Origin: Geothrix limicola
Lineage (GTDB): Bacteria; Acidobacteriota; Holophagae; Holophagales; Holophagaceae
Length of the DNA stretch: 64,000 bases
Assembly: GCF_030268085.1 (NCBI RefSeq)
Contig: NZ_BSDE01000008.1
Location: 62,001 to 126,000 of the forward strand
Reading direction: 5' to 3'
In this document: piece after piece, positions 32,952-42,250 of the stretch
Layout of the letters: each line of letters begins with the position of its first letter
Position numbering within the stretch: position 1 is the first letter of the stretch
Notes under the pieces: generated by a model
What the model was told of the DNA's origin: nothing
Database searches by the model: none
What the model saw: the letters and a program-made list of their open reading frames with translations, nothing else
Made by a program: the position numbers and the translations under genes

Positions 32952-33520
32952 GCGAATGCTGCCACTGCCAGACCGACAACTGGGAAGACCTCGAACGCGG
33001 CTACCGCACCATGCTGCCCGAGGATGTCCTCGCCTTCATCGACGCGAACCGCGAGAAGGAGCACAGCGAAAGCATGCTCATCGCGACGCTCCACATGGTG
33101 CAGGGCCATTTCGGCCACTTGGGCCCCGGACATCTGGAAGCCGTCGCCCAGCTCATGCAGGTGCCCCTCGCCAAGGTCACCGGCGTCGCCACCTTCTACC
33201 ACTACTTCCGCCTGCAGCCCCGCGGCAAGTACCTCATCAACGTCTGCCTCGGCACCGCCTGCTACGTGAAGGGCGCCGAGAAGGTCGCGCAGAAATTGAC
33301 GGAAGAACTGGGCATCCGTTTCGGCGAAACGAGCAAGGACGGCATCTTCAGCCTCGAAAGCACCCGCTGCGTCGGCACCTGCGGCCTGGCCCCCGTCGTG
33401 ATGATCGGCGATGAGGTGCACGGCCCCCTCACGCCCAATCAGGTGCCCAACCTGCTGGAAACCTACCTCGCCCGCGCCGCCGAAGATCTGGTGGGCGCCT
33501 CGACGCCCGAGCAGAAGTAA
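32948..33520 (+). CDS. hydC: Hydrogenase subunit HydC (NuoE-like [2Fe-2S])
   Basis: A 190-aa thioredoxin-like ferredoxin subunit. The [2Fe-2S] ligands are Cys100, Cys105 (CLGTACYVKG) and Cys141, Cys145 (CVGTCGLAP), the NuoE/HydC pattern. An N-terminal MSECCHC adds three Cys of unknown use. It passes electrons between NAD(H)-flavin in HydB and the cluster chain of the complex. The ATG overlaps the hydA stop (ATGA). It is the last gene of the cluster; a hairpin follows. Confidence 0.93.
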   Translation: MSECCHCQTDNWEDLERGYRTMLPEDVLAFIDANREKEHSESMLIATLHMVQGHFGHLGPGHLEAVAQLMQVPLAKVTGVATFYHYFRLQPRGKYLINVCLGTACYVKGAEKVAQKLTEELGIRFGETSKDGIFSLESTRCVGTCGLAPVVMIGDEVHGPLTPNQVPNLLETYLARAAEDLVGASTPEQK

Positions 33521-33535
33521 ATCGTTCCGATGTTC

Positions 33536-33566
33536 CGGCCGCGGGCGATGCATACGTCCGCGGCCG
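33536..33566. terminator. GC-rich hairpin between convergent hydC and DJ-1 gene
   Basis: A perfect 9-bp stem CGGCCGCGG / CCGCGGCCG with a 13-base loop lies between two converging genes. There is no T tract on either side, so the terminator role is likely but not certain. Confidence 0.5.
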
Positions 33567-33584
33567 AATCATGTAGACGGATGC

Positions 33585-34355
33585 CTAACGGCCCGGCTCG
33601 CTTCCCGCCTTCCAGGCGTATTCCTCGTAGGTCGCCACCTGGGTGGCCGCCTCGGCACCCATCAGCCTTTCGATCACGTGCAGGGCCCCATCGATGCCTG
33701 CGGAAAGCCCGGCGGCCGTGATGATCTTGCCGTTGTCGACGTAGCGGCGATCCCCCACGACCTTGACCTTGGGATGGCGCTTGGCCAGGCCCTGGAGGTT
33801 GCCCCGGGTGGTGGTGGCCGTGAGCCCGTCGAGCAGGCCCGTCTGAGCCAGGATGAAGGCGCCGTTGCACACGGAGAGCGTGTGCTGGGCCTGGGCCGCG
33901 GTGTCCTTGATGTAGCGGAGGGTGTCCGCGTGAGCACTGGCCACGTTCACGCCGCCGCCGGGGATCACCAGCACGTCCGCCCTGGGCGCATCCGCGAAGG
34001 TGTAGGCTGGCACCACCACCATGCCCATGGCGGTCTTCACGGGATGCCTGGTGGCGGCCACGGTGAAGACCTGGAAACCCGCGGCCCCGAACATCTCGTA
34101 GGGGCCCGTGTAGTCGATGATCTCGACGCCATCGAAGATCAGGATCGCCACCTTCTTCGGCGCCTGAACGAGGGCCATGCCGCAGCCGTGGCAAACCCCA
34201 GCCTTATCGTGCACGACGGCGTCGCAGGGAAGGTCGCAGGGGGGGCAGGCCCAGCCCTTGGGGGCGGCGGACTGACCCTGGGCGGCCAGGGGCCAGGAGG
34301 CGAGCAGGCAGCAGAGGGCGACGAGGCTGGCGCGCAGGCCGGAGGCGAGGTTCAC
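33585..34355 (-). CDS. Exported DJ-1/PfpI-family protein with Cys-rich metal-binding domain
   Basis: A 256-aa protein, start GTG 34355 with GGAG 6 bases upstream. A signal peptide (about 1-26, ending LAAQG) is followed by a Cys-rich module, CPPCDLPCD...GVCHGCGM, like the heavy-metal-binding (CPxC...CGM) domains of copper proteins. A DJ-1/PfpI domain follows (VAILIFDGVEIIDYTGPYEM, nucleophile elbow SVCNGAF). This domain is that of GlxA-type regulators and related amidases or hydratases, but there is no DNA-binding part here. It lies 41 bp after the GlxA-like regulator on the same strand, so they form a pair. Function unknown; an envelope metal-linked sensor or enzyme is possible. Confidence 0.75.
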   Translation of the reverse strand: MNLASGLRASLVALCCLLASWPLAAQGQSAAPKGWACPPCDLPCDAVVHDKAGVCHGCGMALVQAPKKVAILIFDGVEIIDYTGPYEMFGAAGFQVFTVAATRHPVKTAMGMVVVPAYTFADAPRADVLVIPGGGVNVASAHADTLRYIKDTAAQAQHTLSVCNGAFILAQTGLLDGLTATTTRGNLQGLAKRHPKVKVVGDRRYVDNGKIITAAGLSAGIDGALHVIERLMGAEAATQVATYEEYAWKAGSEPGR

Positions 34356-34396
34356 GGGGAACTCCGAAAAGGGGGTTGCTGGAAGCCGGGCCCGGT

Positions 34397-35428
34397 TCAG
34401 GTGCTTTGGAAGCGCGCCCGGTACTGGCCCGGCGGGATACCGAGGGTGCGGAGGAAGGCCCGGCGCATGGATTCGGGGGTGCCGAGGCCGCTGGCCTCGC
34501 AGATCCATTCGAGCGTTTCGCTGCTCTCCTCCAGCAGGCGGCGCGCGGTTTCCACGCGCACCGACGCGACGAAGCGCGCGGGCGTCTGGCCCACCTCCTC
34601 GGTGAAGCGGCGGGCGAAGTTGCGCGGGCTCATGCCCACGCGGCGGGCCAGCCGTTCCACGGAAAGGTCCGCCGAGGGATGGTCCTGGATGTAGGCCTGG
34701 AGGTCCCGCAGAGGCTCCTGTTCTGCCAGCTGCACGGACAGCTGGGCGCTGAACTGGGCCTGGCCGCCGGGGCGCTTCAGGAACATCACCAGCTCCCGGG
34801 CCACGGCCAGGGCCACCTCGCGGCCGTGATCCTCCTCCACCAGGGCCAGAGCCAGGTCCATGCCCGCCGTGACGCCGCCCGACGTGTAGATGGAACCGTC
34901 CTTCACGAAAATCGTGTCCGGCTCGAGCGCCACGTCCGGGTAGGCCCGTGCGAAGGCTTCGCAGTGGTTCCAATGGGTCGTGCCGCGCCGCCCCTTGAGC
35001 AGTCCGGCTTCAGCCAGGAGGAAGGCCCCCGTGCAGATGGAGGCCAGTCGGCGCACCTTCCCGGCCTGGGCGCGGATCCAGGCCAGCAGGGGCCGCTGGG
35101 TGCGGACCTTGGCTACGCCGACGCCCCCGGCGACAAGCAAGGTGTCGAGTCCGCCGCCCACCTCGGCGAAGGCGTGATCGGCGTGGAGGCGCAGCCCCGA
35201 GGAGGTGAGGAAGGCACCGTGCTTGAGGCCGATGATTTCGACGGTGTAGACGGGCTGCTTGGCCCGGCCCTGATCCACCAGCCAGCGGGAGGTGCGGGAG
35301 AACACCTCCAGGGGCCCCATCACGTCCAGCACCTGCACCTCGGGGAAGGCCAGCATGGCGATGCGGCGGGGCCCCCGCGCCACGGAGCGGGCCCTCGGGA
35401 CCTTGTGGGGAGTGGACCGCGTCGGCAT
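34397..35428 (-). CDS. GlxA-type AraC-family transcriptional regulator
   Basis: A 343-aa regulator: N-terminal DJ-1/PfpI-like domain (about 20-190; RRIAMLAFPEVQVLDVMGPLE and SICTGAFLLAEAGLL) and C-terminal AraC helix-turn-helix pair (about 230-335; LSVERLARRVGMSPRNFARR, then the second HTH ending GIPPGQYRARF). The start is uncertain: ATG 35428 is used, and a GTG at 35476 would add 16 residues; neither has a good ribosome site. It probably controls its own operon with the downstream exported DJ-1 protein, with which it shares the ligand-binding fold. Confidence 0.85.
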   Translation of the reverse strand: MPTRSTPHKVPRARSVARGPRRIAMLAFPEVQVLDVMGPLEVFSRTSRWLVDQGRAKQPVYTVEIIGLKHGAFLTSSGLRLHADHAFAEVGGGLDTLLVAGGVGVAKVRTQRPLLAWIRAQAGKVRRLASICTGAFLLAEAGLLKGRRGTTHWNHCEAFARAYPDVALEPDTIFVKDGSIYTSGGVTAGMDLALALVEEDHGREVALAVARELVMFLKRPGGQAQFSAQLSVQLAEQEPLRDLQAYIQDHPSADLSVERLARRVGMSPRNFARRFTEEVGQTPARFVASVRVETARRLLEESSETLEWICEASGLGTPESMRRAFLRTLGIPPGQYRARFQST

Positions 35429-35538
35429 GAAAGCAGGATCGCGATGCCAACCGATGGCAGCAAGGACAAATGACACACGTTTTCTGCCAAACCGATACCG
35501 ACGGCTCTGAGGGAAGGACCGACCAGGTAAGCAGAGAT

Positions 35539-36390
35539 TCAGATATCCGAGGCCAGCCGGTAGATCTCCGAGGCGGACATGCCCAGGTGCTTGGCCAGGG
35601 GCTTCACGGCTTCGCGCTGGGTCATGCCGCCTTCCCGCGCGGCGGCGAGGAAGGCCTTGGCCCAGTCCGGCAGCTCCTGGCCGTCGAAGGCGGGATCCAC
35701 CTCGGTCACCAGCCGTTTGGCGGCGGCTCCCGCCAGCACCAGCACCATCTCCCCGCGATCCTCGCGGCCGAGCTGGACCTTCACCTGGGCGGGTGTGCCG
35801 CGGTACCAGGTCTCGTGCAGCTTCGTCAGCTCGCGGCCCAGGGCGATCTCGCGGTCCGGCAGCAGCTCTTCCAGATCGGACAAGGTTTCGTGGATGCGGT
35901 GGGGCGTTTCGAAGACGACCACCGTTTCCTCCTCGGCGCCGAGCTTCTTCAGCATCGTGCGCCGCGGCTCGCTGCGGTTGGGCAGGTAGCCCCAGAAGCT
36001 GAAGGCGTGGCTGGGCAGGCCCGAGGCCACCACGGCCAGCAGCACCGCAGAGGCACCGGGCAGCACCGTGACCTTGGAGCCCGCGGCCCGCGCGGCCCGC
36101 GCGATCTCGAAGCCGGGATCGTTGATGCCGGGCATGCCCGCATCGCTGCAGTAGGCCACGGTGCGCCCCGACATCAGCTCCAGGCCCAGGCGCTCGAAAG
36201 CGGCGGCGCCCGCATGATCATCGAAGCGCAGCAGCGGCTTGTCGATCCCCAGGTGCTTGAGCAGCCCCCCCGTGCGGCGCGTGTCCTCGCAGGCCACCAG
36301 GTCGGCCTCGGCGAGGGCCTCCTTCGCGCGGTCCGTGAGGTCGCCGAGATTGCCGATGGGCGTGGGGACGAGGATGAGGTGGCCGGTCAT
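35539..36390 (-). CDS. rsmI: 16S rRNA (cytidine1402-2'-O)-methyltransferase RsmI
   Basis: A 283-aa SAM-dependent tetrapyrrole-methylase-fold enzyme that methylates the 2'-O of C1402 in the ribosomal P site. Family motifs: LILVPTPIGNLGDLTDRA at the N-terminus, ACEDTRRTGGLL, YCSDAGMPGINDPG and LPGASAVLLA. The C-terminal helical domain ends with SASEIYRLASDI. The start ATG 36390 has GGAAGA upstream; the frame extends to 36429. It is the last gene of a minus-strand run with typA, ydcF-like and GAF genes. Confidence 0.95.
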   Translation of the reverse strand: MTGHLILVPTPIGNLGDLTDRAKEALAEADLVACEDTRRTGGLLKHLGIDKPLLRFDDHAGAAAFERLGLELMSGRTVAYCSDAGMPGINDPGFEIARAARAAGSKVTVLPGASAVLLAVVASGLPSHAFSFWGYLPNRSEPRRTMLKKLGAEEETVVVFETPHRIHETLSDLEELLPDREIALGRELTKLHETWYRGTPAQVKVQLGREDRGEMVLVLAGAAAKRLVTEVDPAFDGQELPDWAKAFLAAAREGGMTQREAVKPLAKHLGMSASEIYRLASDI

Positions 36391-36429
36391 GATTCTTCCA
36401 GTCTGGCAGCCCTCGATCGAACGCGACAT

Positions 36430-37533
36430 TCAGGGCTTGCGCAGGACGGGCGGCTCCCAGCGTCGGGGGGCCGGCGGCTGTGCCGCGCGAACCTGATGTG
36501 GCGGTTCCACCGCCACACCCTCTGGCAGGTGCCAGACGAGGGCCGGCTGGCTCATGGCGCGGCTTTCAGCCAGGGCCGCGTCCAGCCGTCCCTGGCAGGA
36601 TTCCAGCCGCAGACCTTCAGGACCCGGCAACCAGAGCGTGGCGCCCATGGGAGCCCCATCCAGCTGCGTGCGCAGGCGCAGCAGCTGGATGTGGGCGAGG
36701 CTGCGGGGCGTGTGCTGGAAGATGAACCGGAAGCGCCCCGGGCCGGCCTGCACCACCAGGTCCCCGCCCCGCACGCCCTCCAGCACCCTGTGGATCCGCG
36801 CCACGTCCTTGCGTCCCTTCATCTGCACCTGGCAGTCGGCGACAACCAAGCTTTCGGGCCGGTGTTCGGAGCCCAGCATGGCCTTCTCCCAGATGTCGAG
36901 GTAGCGGAGATTCGGCAGGTCCGTCTCGGGATCGCGGATGGAGCTGTCCTCCATCACGGCCTGGGTGATGGCCAGCGCGTCCTCCAGACGGTTCAGGGAC
37001 TGTTTCAGATCCTCGATTTCGAGCACCCGCCCCATGAAGCCGGCCACCGCTTCCAGAAGGGCGAACTCGGTGCGGCTGAAGGCCTTCGGCCGGTCGAAGT
37101 AGGCGAAGAGCAGGGCCCGGACGCCCTCGCCGTGCCGGAGGGCGCAGGCGAGGGCGGCCCGGTGGGGAATGGCCGAGGGATCACCCAGCTCCTTCACATG
37201 AGGTCCCGTCGCCATGTCCCGGATCACGAGCATGCGTTCCGGGTTCACCAGCAGCCACTCGCAGAAGGCGGCGATGGGGACGGGCGCCGGTTCCTCGGGT
37301 CGCTCGGGGTGCCACCACCGGATCTCCGCCGCGGCCCCCGACACCATCACCAGGGCCGTTTGGGAAGCCTCCAGGCTGTCCGCCAGCAGTTCCAGGCTCT
37401 TCGACAGGAAGAAGGGATCCCCCGTTTCCCCGGCTTGCAGCAGGGTGTGGATGGCCCGTGTCAGCTGCTCGAGCGAGGCCGTACCCGAGGTCAGGCGCCT
37501 CGCATAGCGTTTGAGGAGTCGCTGATCCCGCAA
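36430..37533 (-). CDS. GAF protein with degenerate GGDEF domain
   Basis: A 367-aa cytosolic protein. The start is TTG 37533 with GGAGG 5 bases upstream; no earlier in-frame ATG exists. The N-terminal part (about 40-175) looks like a GAF domain. After a linking helix, DPETDLPNLRYLDIW resembles the DPLTGLPNRRYL start of GGDEF domains. RGGDLVVQAGPGRFRFIF stands where the catalytic loop should be, with GPGRF for GGDEF. It therefore appears unable to make c-di-GMP and may be a sensor or scaffold. The Pro-rich C-terminal tail has no match. It lies 40 bp upstream of rsmI. Confidence 0.6.
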   Translation of the reverse strand: MRDQRLLKRYARRLTSGTASLEQLTRAIHTLLQAGETGDPFFLSKSLELLADSLEASQTALVMVSGAAAEIRWWHPERPEEPAPVPIAAFCEWLLVNPERMLVIRDMATGPHVKELGDPSAIPHRAALACALRHGEGVRALLFAYFDRPKAFSRTEFALLEAVAGFMGRVLEIEDLKQSLNRLEDALAITQAVMEDSSIRDPETDLPNLRYLDIWEKAMLGSEHRPESLVVADCQVQMKGRKDVARIHRVLEGVRGGDLVVQAGPGRFRFIFQHTPRSLAHIQLLRLRTQLDGAPMGATLWLPGPEGLRLESCQGRLDAALAESRAMSQPALVWHLPEGVAVEPPHQVRAAQPPAPRRWEPPVLRKP

Positions 37534-37587
37534 ACCGTCCTCCAGCCCCTTCCTTTCGGCTGCCCGGACGTCGGAGATGAACTCAGG

Positions 37588-38283
37588 CTAGGTCACGCGC
37601 TCCAGTTGACGGCGACTCCGGATCAGTCGGCTGTAGAGCATGCCCGTGTGGTACCAGTGAAGGAGGAAGGCTTCCGCCGCGGCACGCCGCCACCAGGACA
37701 GGCTGCCGCGCCTGGGGGGCGCCTCCAGGGCCGGGCTGCAACGGACGGACAGATCCAGGCCCTGGGCCGTGGCCTTGGCGCGGGCGAGGTGGAGGGGATC
37801 CGAGACCACCAGCAGGGTCCTCCACCCCTCGTCCCGCAGGGTGGCGCGGACGTTGAAGAGGTTTTCCAGCGTGTGCTGACTGCGGTCTTCGAGCAGGATC
37901 GCCGTGTCAGGGACGCCTCGCCCCAACAGCCAGTCCCGACCCGCCTCGGCTTCGCTGCGGTTCGCGGTGCCGGTGGTGCCCCCCGCCACGAGGATGCGCG
38001 ACGCGAGCCCACGCCGCCAAAGGGACTCGGCGTGGGCAAGCCGGGCCTCGAATACGGGCGTGAGCCGGTCCTCTTCCAGGCGCCGGCCCAGCACGAGGAT
38101 GGCATCGGCGGACTGCGGCGCGTCACCGCGGGTGCCGCGCAGCACCTGGCGGAGGCGGATCAGCCAGGGAAGGCCCGCCAGCCCCAGGAAGGACAGGATC
38201 CCCAGGCCCAAAGAGGCCGCCCCGCCTGGGCCCAGCTTCTGGAGGAAGCTGGCTCGCGGCGGGGCATGGTAGGGCTGCGGCAT
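37588..38283 (-). CDS. YdcF/SanA-like DUF218 membrane protein
   Basis: A 231-aa protein with one N-terminal hydrophobic segment (about 22-43) and a DUF218 domain: DAILVLGRRLEEDRLTPVFE, RILVAGGTTGT, SEAEAGRDWLL, HTLENLFNVR and VVSDPLHLARA. Relatives (ElyC, SanA, YdcF) act in envelope integrity or peptidoglycan-precursor metabolism, but the reaction is unknown. The C-terminal part is Arg-rich. It sits 33 bp after typA on the same strand. Confidence 0.82.
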   Translation of the reverse strand: MPQPYHAPPRASFLQKLGPGGAASLGLGILSFLGLAGLPWLIRLRQVLRGTRGDAPQSADAILVLGRRLEEDRLTPVFEARLAHAESLWRRGLASRILVAGGTTGTANRSEAEAGRDWLLGRGVPDTAILLEDRSQHTLENLFNVRATLRDEGWRTLLVVSDPLHLARAKATAQGLDLSVRCSPALEAPPRRGSLSWWRRAAAEAFLLHWYHTGMLYSRLIRSRRQLERVT

Positions 38284-38316
38284 GTGTGGGAGGGCTACGC
38301 CATGGCGCGCGCTAGC

Positions 38317-40143
38317 CTAGGCTTCCGAGCGCTTTTCGGACTTCTTGCGCTCGTTGGTGTCGAGCACCCGCTTGCGCATGCGGATGAAGTTCGGGGTGAC
38401 TTCCACCAGCTCGTCGGACTCGATGTATTCGAGGGCCTGCTCGAGGGTATGCTCCCGGGGCGGCGTGAGACGCGTGGCCTCGTCGCTGCCGCTGGCGCGC
38501 ATGTTGGACAGCTTCTTGCCCTTGGCCACGTTCACCACCAGGTCGTTCTCGCGGGCGTGCTCGCCCACGATCATGCCTTCATAGCACTTGGTCTGGGGGT
38601 GGATGAAGATGATGCCGCGCTCTTCCAGGTTCATGAGCGCGAAGCCCACGGATTCGCAGGTCTCCATGCTGATGAGCACGCCGTTCTTGCGGCCCGGCAG
38701 CTCGCCCTTGTAGGGGCCGTAGTGGCTGAAGAGGCTGTGGATGATGCCTTCGCCGCGGGTATCGGTCATGAACTCGCTGCGGAAGCCGATGAGGCCGCGG
38801 CTGGGGATCTTGAAGTGGAGGCGAAGGCGGCCGCCCTCGTTGCCCATGTCCTGCATCTCGGCCTTGCGGTTGCCCATGTGCTCCATGGTCACGCCCATGT
38901 AGGCCTCGGGGATGTCGATGGTGACATCCTCGAAGGGCTCGAGCTTCTCGCCGGTGACGGGATCCGTGTGGAGGATCACTTCGGGGCGGCTCACGCAGAG
39001 CTCGAAGCCTTCGCGGCGCATGGTCTCGATGAGCACGGAGAGGTGCAGTTCGCCGCGGCCGCTCACCTTGAAGGAATCGGGGGTCTCCGTATCCTCCACG
39101 CGCAGGGCCACGTTGTGCTGCAGCTCCTTCGTGAGGCGCTCGCGGATGCGGCGGCTCTGGACGTGCTTGCCGTCCTGCCCGGCGAAGGGGCCGTTGTTCA
39201 CCATGAACATCATGGAGATGGTGGGCTCGTCGATGTCGACGTAATCGAGGGCCCGGGGGTCGGTGGCGTCCGCGATGGTCTCGCCCACGCGGATGTCGGA
39301 GATGCCGGCGATGGCGACGATCTCGCCGGCGCTGGCCTCCTGCAGCTGGACGCGGGTGAGGCCCTCGAAGCCGTAGAGCTGGGTGATCTTCTGCTGCTGG
39401 ATGCTGCCGTCGCGCTTCACGAGGGCCACGCTATCGCCCACGTGGAGGCGACCGTTCACGATGCGGCCGATGCCGATCTGGCCGACGAAGTCGCTCCAGT
39501 CCATGAGGGTGACGAGCATCTGCAGGGGGGCGTCGGGGCTGCCCTTGGGGTGAGGGCACTGCTTGACGATGGTGTCGAAGAGGGGGTCCAGGTTGTCGCT
39601 GGCGTCATTGACGTCGAGCATGGCGTAGCCCTGCTTGGCGCTGGCGAAGACGCAGGGGAAATCCAGCTGTTCTTCCGTCGCGCCCAACTCGATGAGCAGC
39701 TCGAAGACCTGATCCTGGGCCCAGACGGGGCGGGCGCCGGGGCGGTCCACCTTGTTGATGACGACGATGGGGCGCAGGCCCAGGGCCAGGGCCTTGCGGG
39801 TGACGAACTTGGTCTGGGGCATGGGGCCGTCGAAGGCGTCCACCACCAGCAGCACCGAATCGACCATGCTCAGCACGCGCTCCACCTCGCCGCCGAAATC
39901 GGCGTGGCCGGGGGTGTCCACGATGTTGAAGCGGTAGCCGCCCCAGTGCAGGGCCGTGGTCTTGGCCAGGATGGTGATGCCGCGTTCGCGCTCCTGGTCG
40001 TTGCTGTCCATGGCCCGTTCCTGGACGCGCTGGTTGTCGCGGAACATGTGGGCGCCCTTGAACAGGGCATCGACGAGGGTCGTCTTGCCATGATCGACGT
40101 GGGCGATGATGGCCAGGTTGCGGATCTTTTCGAGAGGCGTCAT
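38317..40143 (-). CDS. typA: Ribosome-associated GTPase TypA/BipA
   Basis: A 608-aa translational GTPase. G1 is AHVDHGKTT (about 14-22), then the effector region [12 protein letters not shown]3 [11 protein letters not shown] and G4 [10 protein letters not shown]. The elongation-factor-like domains follow, and the C-terminus ends in the TypA-specific part ([31 protein letters not shown]). It helps 50S assembly and growth under stress. Length is typical. It is divergent from pilT with about 145 bp between them and leads the minus-strand run through rsmI. Confidence 0.96.
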   Translation of the reverse strand: MTPLEKIRNLAIIAHVDHGKTTLVDALFKGAHMFRDNQRVQERAMDSNDQERERGITILAKTTALHWGGYRFNIVDTPGHADFGGEVERVLSMVDSVLLVVDAFDGPMPQTKFVTRKALALGLRPIVVINKVDRPGARPVWAQDQVFELLIELGATEEQLDFPCVFASAKQGYAMLDVNDASDNLDPLFDTIVKQCPHPKGSPDAPLQMLVTLMDWSDFVGQIGIGRIVNGRLHVGDSVALVKRDGSIQQQKITQLYGFEGLTRVQLQEASAGEIVAIAGISDIRVGETIADATDPRALDYVDIDEPTISMMFMVNNGPFAGQDGKHVQSRRIRERLTKELQHNVALRVEDTETPDSFKVSGRGELHLSVLIETMRREGFELCVSRPEVILHTDPVTGEKLEPFEDVTIDIPEAYMGVTMEHMGNRKAEMQDMGNEGGRLRLHFKIPSRGLIGFRSEFMTDTRGEGIIHSLFSHYGPYKGELPGRKNGVLISMETCESVGFALMNLEERGIIFIHPQTKCYEGMIVGEHARENDLVVNVAKGKKLSNMRASGSDEATRLTPPREHTLEQALEYIESDELVEVTPNFIRMRKRVLDTNERKKSEKRSEA

Positions 40144-40288
40144 CAGGAGTCCTGGTGGGGCCCAGGCAAAGGCCGGGCAGAACCCTCGATTTTACCAGAG
40201 AGCCCAACCATTTCCGAGATCTATTCGCGCCCCCTTCCATTGCCGCGGCACAGGTCTAAGATAAGCGGACCCTCCTCGGGAGAACTCC

Positions 40289-41527
40289 ATGCATATCAAC
40301 GAACTGCTCACCGTGGTCTGCGAGCAGGGAGCCAGCGACCTCCACCTCAAGGTCGGCAACCACCCCATCGCGCGCATCCGCGGCAAACTCACGCCCATGA
40401 CCCAGTTCAAGCGGCTGGTGCAGGAAGACACCATCGCCATGGCCTACGCGATCATGGCCAGCGACAAGCAGAAGGCGAAGTTCAAGGAGAACATGGACCT
40501 CGACATCGCCTATTCGGTGCCGAGCCTGGGCCGCTTCCGCTGCAACATCTTCAACCAGCGCGGCACCGTGGGCCTGGTGCTCCGCGTGATCCCGCGGAAG
40601 ATCTACACCATCGACGACCTGATGCTGCCCAAGGTGCTCAAGACCATCTGCCAGGAGCAGCGCGGCCTCGTGCTGGTGACGGGCACGACGGGTTCAGGCA
40701 AGTCCACGACGCTGGCGGCCATGATCGACCTCATCAACGCCACCCGCACCGAGCACATCCTCACCATCGAGGACCCCATTGAATACCTGCACCGGGACAA
40801 CCTCAGCATCGTGAACCAGCGCGAGGTCGAGGCCGACTGCAAGACCTTCTCCTCGGCCCTGCGCGCCGCCCTGCGCCAGGATCCCGATGTCATCCTCGTG
40901 GGCGAGATGCGCGACCTGGAGACCATCGAAACGGCCCTGCACGCCGCCGAGACGGGCCACCTGGTCTTCAGCACCCTCCACACCCTCGACGCCACGGAAA
41001 CCATCAACCGCATCATCTCGGTGTTCCCGCCCCACCACCAGAAGCAGATCCGCCTCCAGATGGCCGCCGTGCTCAAGGGCGTCATCTCCCAGCGCCTCGT
41101 GCCCCGGGCGGACGGCCAGGGCCGTGTGCCCGCGGTGGAGGTCATGGTGGCCACGGAAACCGTGCGCAGCTGCATCGAGGACAAGGACAAGACCAAGATG
41201 CTGAAGGATGTCATCGCCGCCGGCACGGCCCAGTACGGCATGCAGACCTTCGACCAGAGCCTCTATTTCCTGCTGCGCCAGGGCCTCATCACCGAGGAAG
41301 AAGCCCTGCTCCGGGCCACCAATGTGGGCGAATTCAAGCTCCGGCTCGAAGGCGTCATGGCCACCGCCGACATGGCCAAGGCCAACATGGAGCGCGGCAT
41401 GGCCATCGCCCAGGGCGGCGGCCGGGAATCCGGTGGGCCGCCTGCCCCGCCCATCCTTTCCCCGGCCCCGGGGGCGCCCATGCCCATGCCCCCCACGACG
41501 GATGTGAAAATCACCCTGGCACGTTGA
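40289..41527 (+). CDS. pilT: Type IV pilus retraction ATPase PilT
   Basis: A 412-aa hexameric ATPase that depolymerises type IV pili for twitching. The N-terminal PAS-like part has ASDLHLKVGNHPIARIRGKL. Walker A is GTTGSGKSTT (132-141), the Asp box IEDPIEYLHRD, Walker B DPDVILVGEMRDLETIETAL and the His box HLVFSTLHTLDA. The C-terminal tail after about 370 is Gly/Pro-rich and longer than in most PilT. No other pil genes are near, but the chemotaxis operon further on lacks flagellar genes and could act on pili (inference). Confidence 0.95.
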   Translation: MHINELLTVVCEQGASDLHLKVGNHPIARIRGKLTPMTQFKRLVQEDTIAMAYAIMASDKQKAKFKENMDLDIAYSVPSLGRFRCNIFNQRGTVGLVLRVIPRKIYTIDDLMLPKVLKTICQEQRGLVLVTGTTGSGKSTTLAAMIDLINATRTEHILTIEDPIEYLHRDNLSIVNQREVEADCKTFSSALRAALRQDPDVILVGEMRDLETIETALHAAETGHLVFSTLHTLDATETINRIISVFPPHHQKQIRLQMAAVLKGVISQRLVPRADGQGRVPAVEVMVATETVRSCIEDKDKTKMLKDVIAAGTAQYGMQTFDQSLYFLLRQGLITEEEALLRATNVGEFKLRLEGVMATADMAKANMERGMAIAQGGGRESGGPPAPPILSPAPGAPMPMPPTTDVKITLAR

Positions 41528-41576
41528 ACGTCCTTCTCCTATTCTGGCTCTCCCACCCCAAGGCCCGAGGTCGCAG

Positions 41577-41852
41577 ATGATTAAGATCGACATCGCCAAT
41601 TCGTTGATGAAGGTTCATCCCTGCTCGCGCGCCACCGCCCTCCAGGTGGTGGACCTGCTCACCGAGCGGCTGAAGGACGCCCTTCTCAACGGCCACCGAA
41701 TCGAGATCCGCGGTTTCGGGGTCTTCGAACCACGCCCCCGCAAGCGCGGCATGGGCCGGAACATCAAGACTGGCGCCAGTGTCCAGATCCCCAAGGGCAA
41801 GAGCATCCGCTTCAAGCCCGGCAAGGACCTGCGGGAAATCGAAGTCGACTAG
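41577..41852 (+). CDS. HU/IHF-family nucleoid protein
   Basis: A 91-aa DNA-bending protein. MIKIDIANSLMKVHPCSRATA forms the N-terminal helices, HRIEIRGFGVFEPRPRKRGMGRNIKTG includes the GFG turn and the beta-arm start, and GKSIRFKPGKDLREI ends the fold. The family binds the minor groove as a dimer. Sequence does not allow a firm choice between HU and IHF, though the GRNIKTG arm is IHF-like. It follows pilT by 50 bp. Confidence 0.9.
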   Translation: MIKIDIANSLMKVHPCSRATALQVVDLLTERLKDALLNGHRIEIRGFGVFEPRPRKRGMGRNIKTGASVQIPKGKSIRFKPGKDLREIEVD

Positions 41853-41872
41853 TTCCAAGCCCTCCTTTTGAT

Positions 41873-41901
41873 GACACGCACGCCCCGGTGGCGTGCGTGT
41901 C
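41873..41901 (+). terminator. Hairpin between HU/IHF and YbeD-like genes
   Basis: A perfect 12-bp stem GACACGCACGCC / GGCGTGCGTGTC with a 5-base loop is followed by TCGTTTG. It is probably a terminator with a weak T tract, 20 bp after the HU/IHF stop. Confidence 0.6.
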
Positions 41902-41923
41902 TCGTTTGGGGCAGATTGGAAGC

Positions 41924-42193
41924 ATGTCCGAACCGGAACGTCCCGAGATCACCTATCCCACCCGCATCCCCATGAAGATCATCGGTCGCCAGGAGGAGCT
42001 GCGCCCCGACATGGTGATGGAGCTGATCCTCGCCCACCTCGGCCCCCAGCCTGAAGGCGACCAACGGCACCAGGCCAACTGCAAGGGCGCCTTCATCAGC
42101 TACACCTTCTGGGTCACCCTGCCCCACGACCGGGCCGAAACCCCGCTGCGCGAAGCCATCCAGAAGCTGCCGGGCGTGGTGATGCAGTTGTGA
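41924..42193 (+). CDS. YbeD-like DUF493 protein
   Basis: An 89-aa protein resembling the YbeD/DUF493 family, a small alpha/beta ACT-like fold of unknown function. It has YPTRIPMKIIGR at the start, then YTFWVTLP and LREAIQKLPGVVMQL at the end. In enterobacteria ybeD sits near lipoate genes, but none is here. The start ATG 41924 has GGAAG just upstream; a longer frame from 41888 would include the preceding hairpin and is rejected. Confidence 0.7.
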   Translation: MSEPERPEITYPTRIPMKIIGRQEELRPDMVMELILAHLGPQPEGDQRHQANCKGAFISYTFWVTLPHDRAETPLREAIQKLPGVVMQL

Positions 42194-42250
42194 GGGAGAG
42201 CCTTCCTGCGGAAGGCCCGTGGCGGCCCCGTCGGAGTTTTGTTAGGCACT

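Noticed and set aside
35470-40782. A 5.3-kb open frame on the + strand, antisense to the glxA-like, rsmI, GAF, ydcF-like and typA genes
   Set aside because: It has low-complexity, Gly/Ala/His/Gln/Arg-rich translation typical of the antisense frame of GC-rich genes, and the minus-strand genes there are clearly real.
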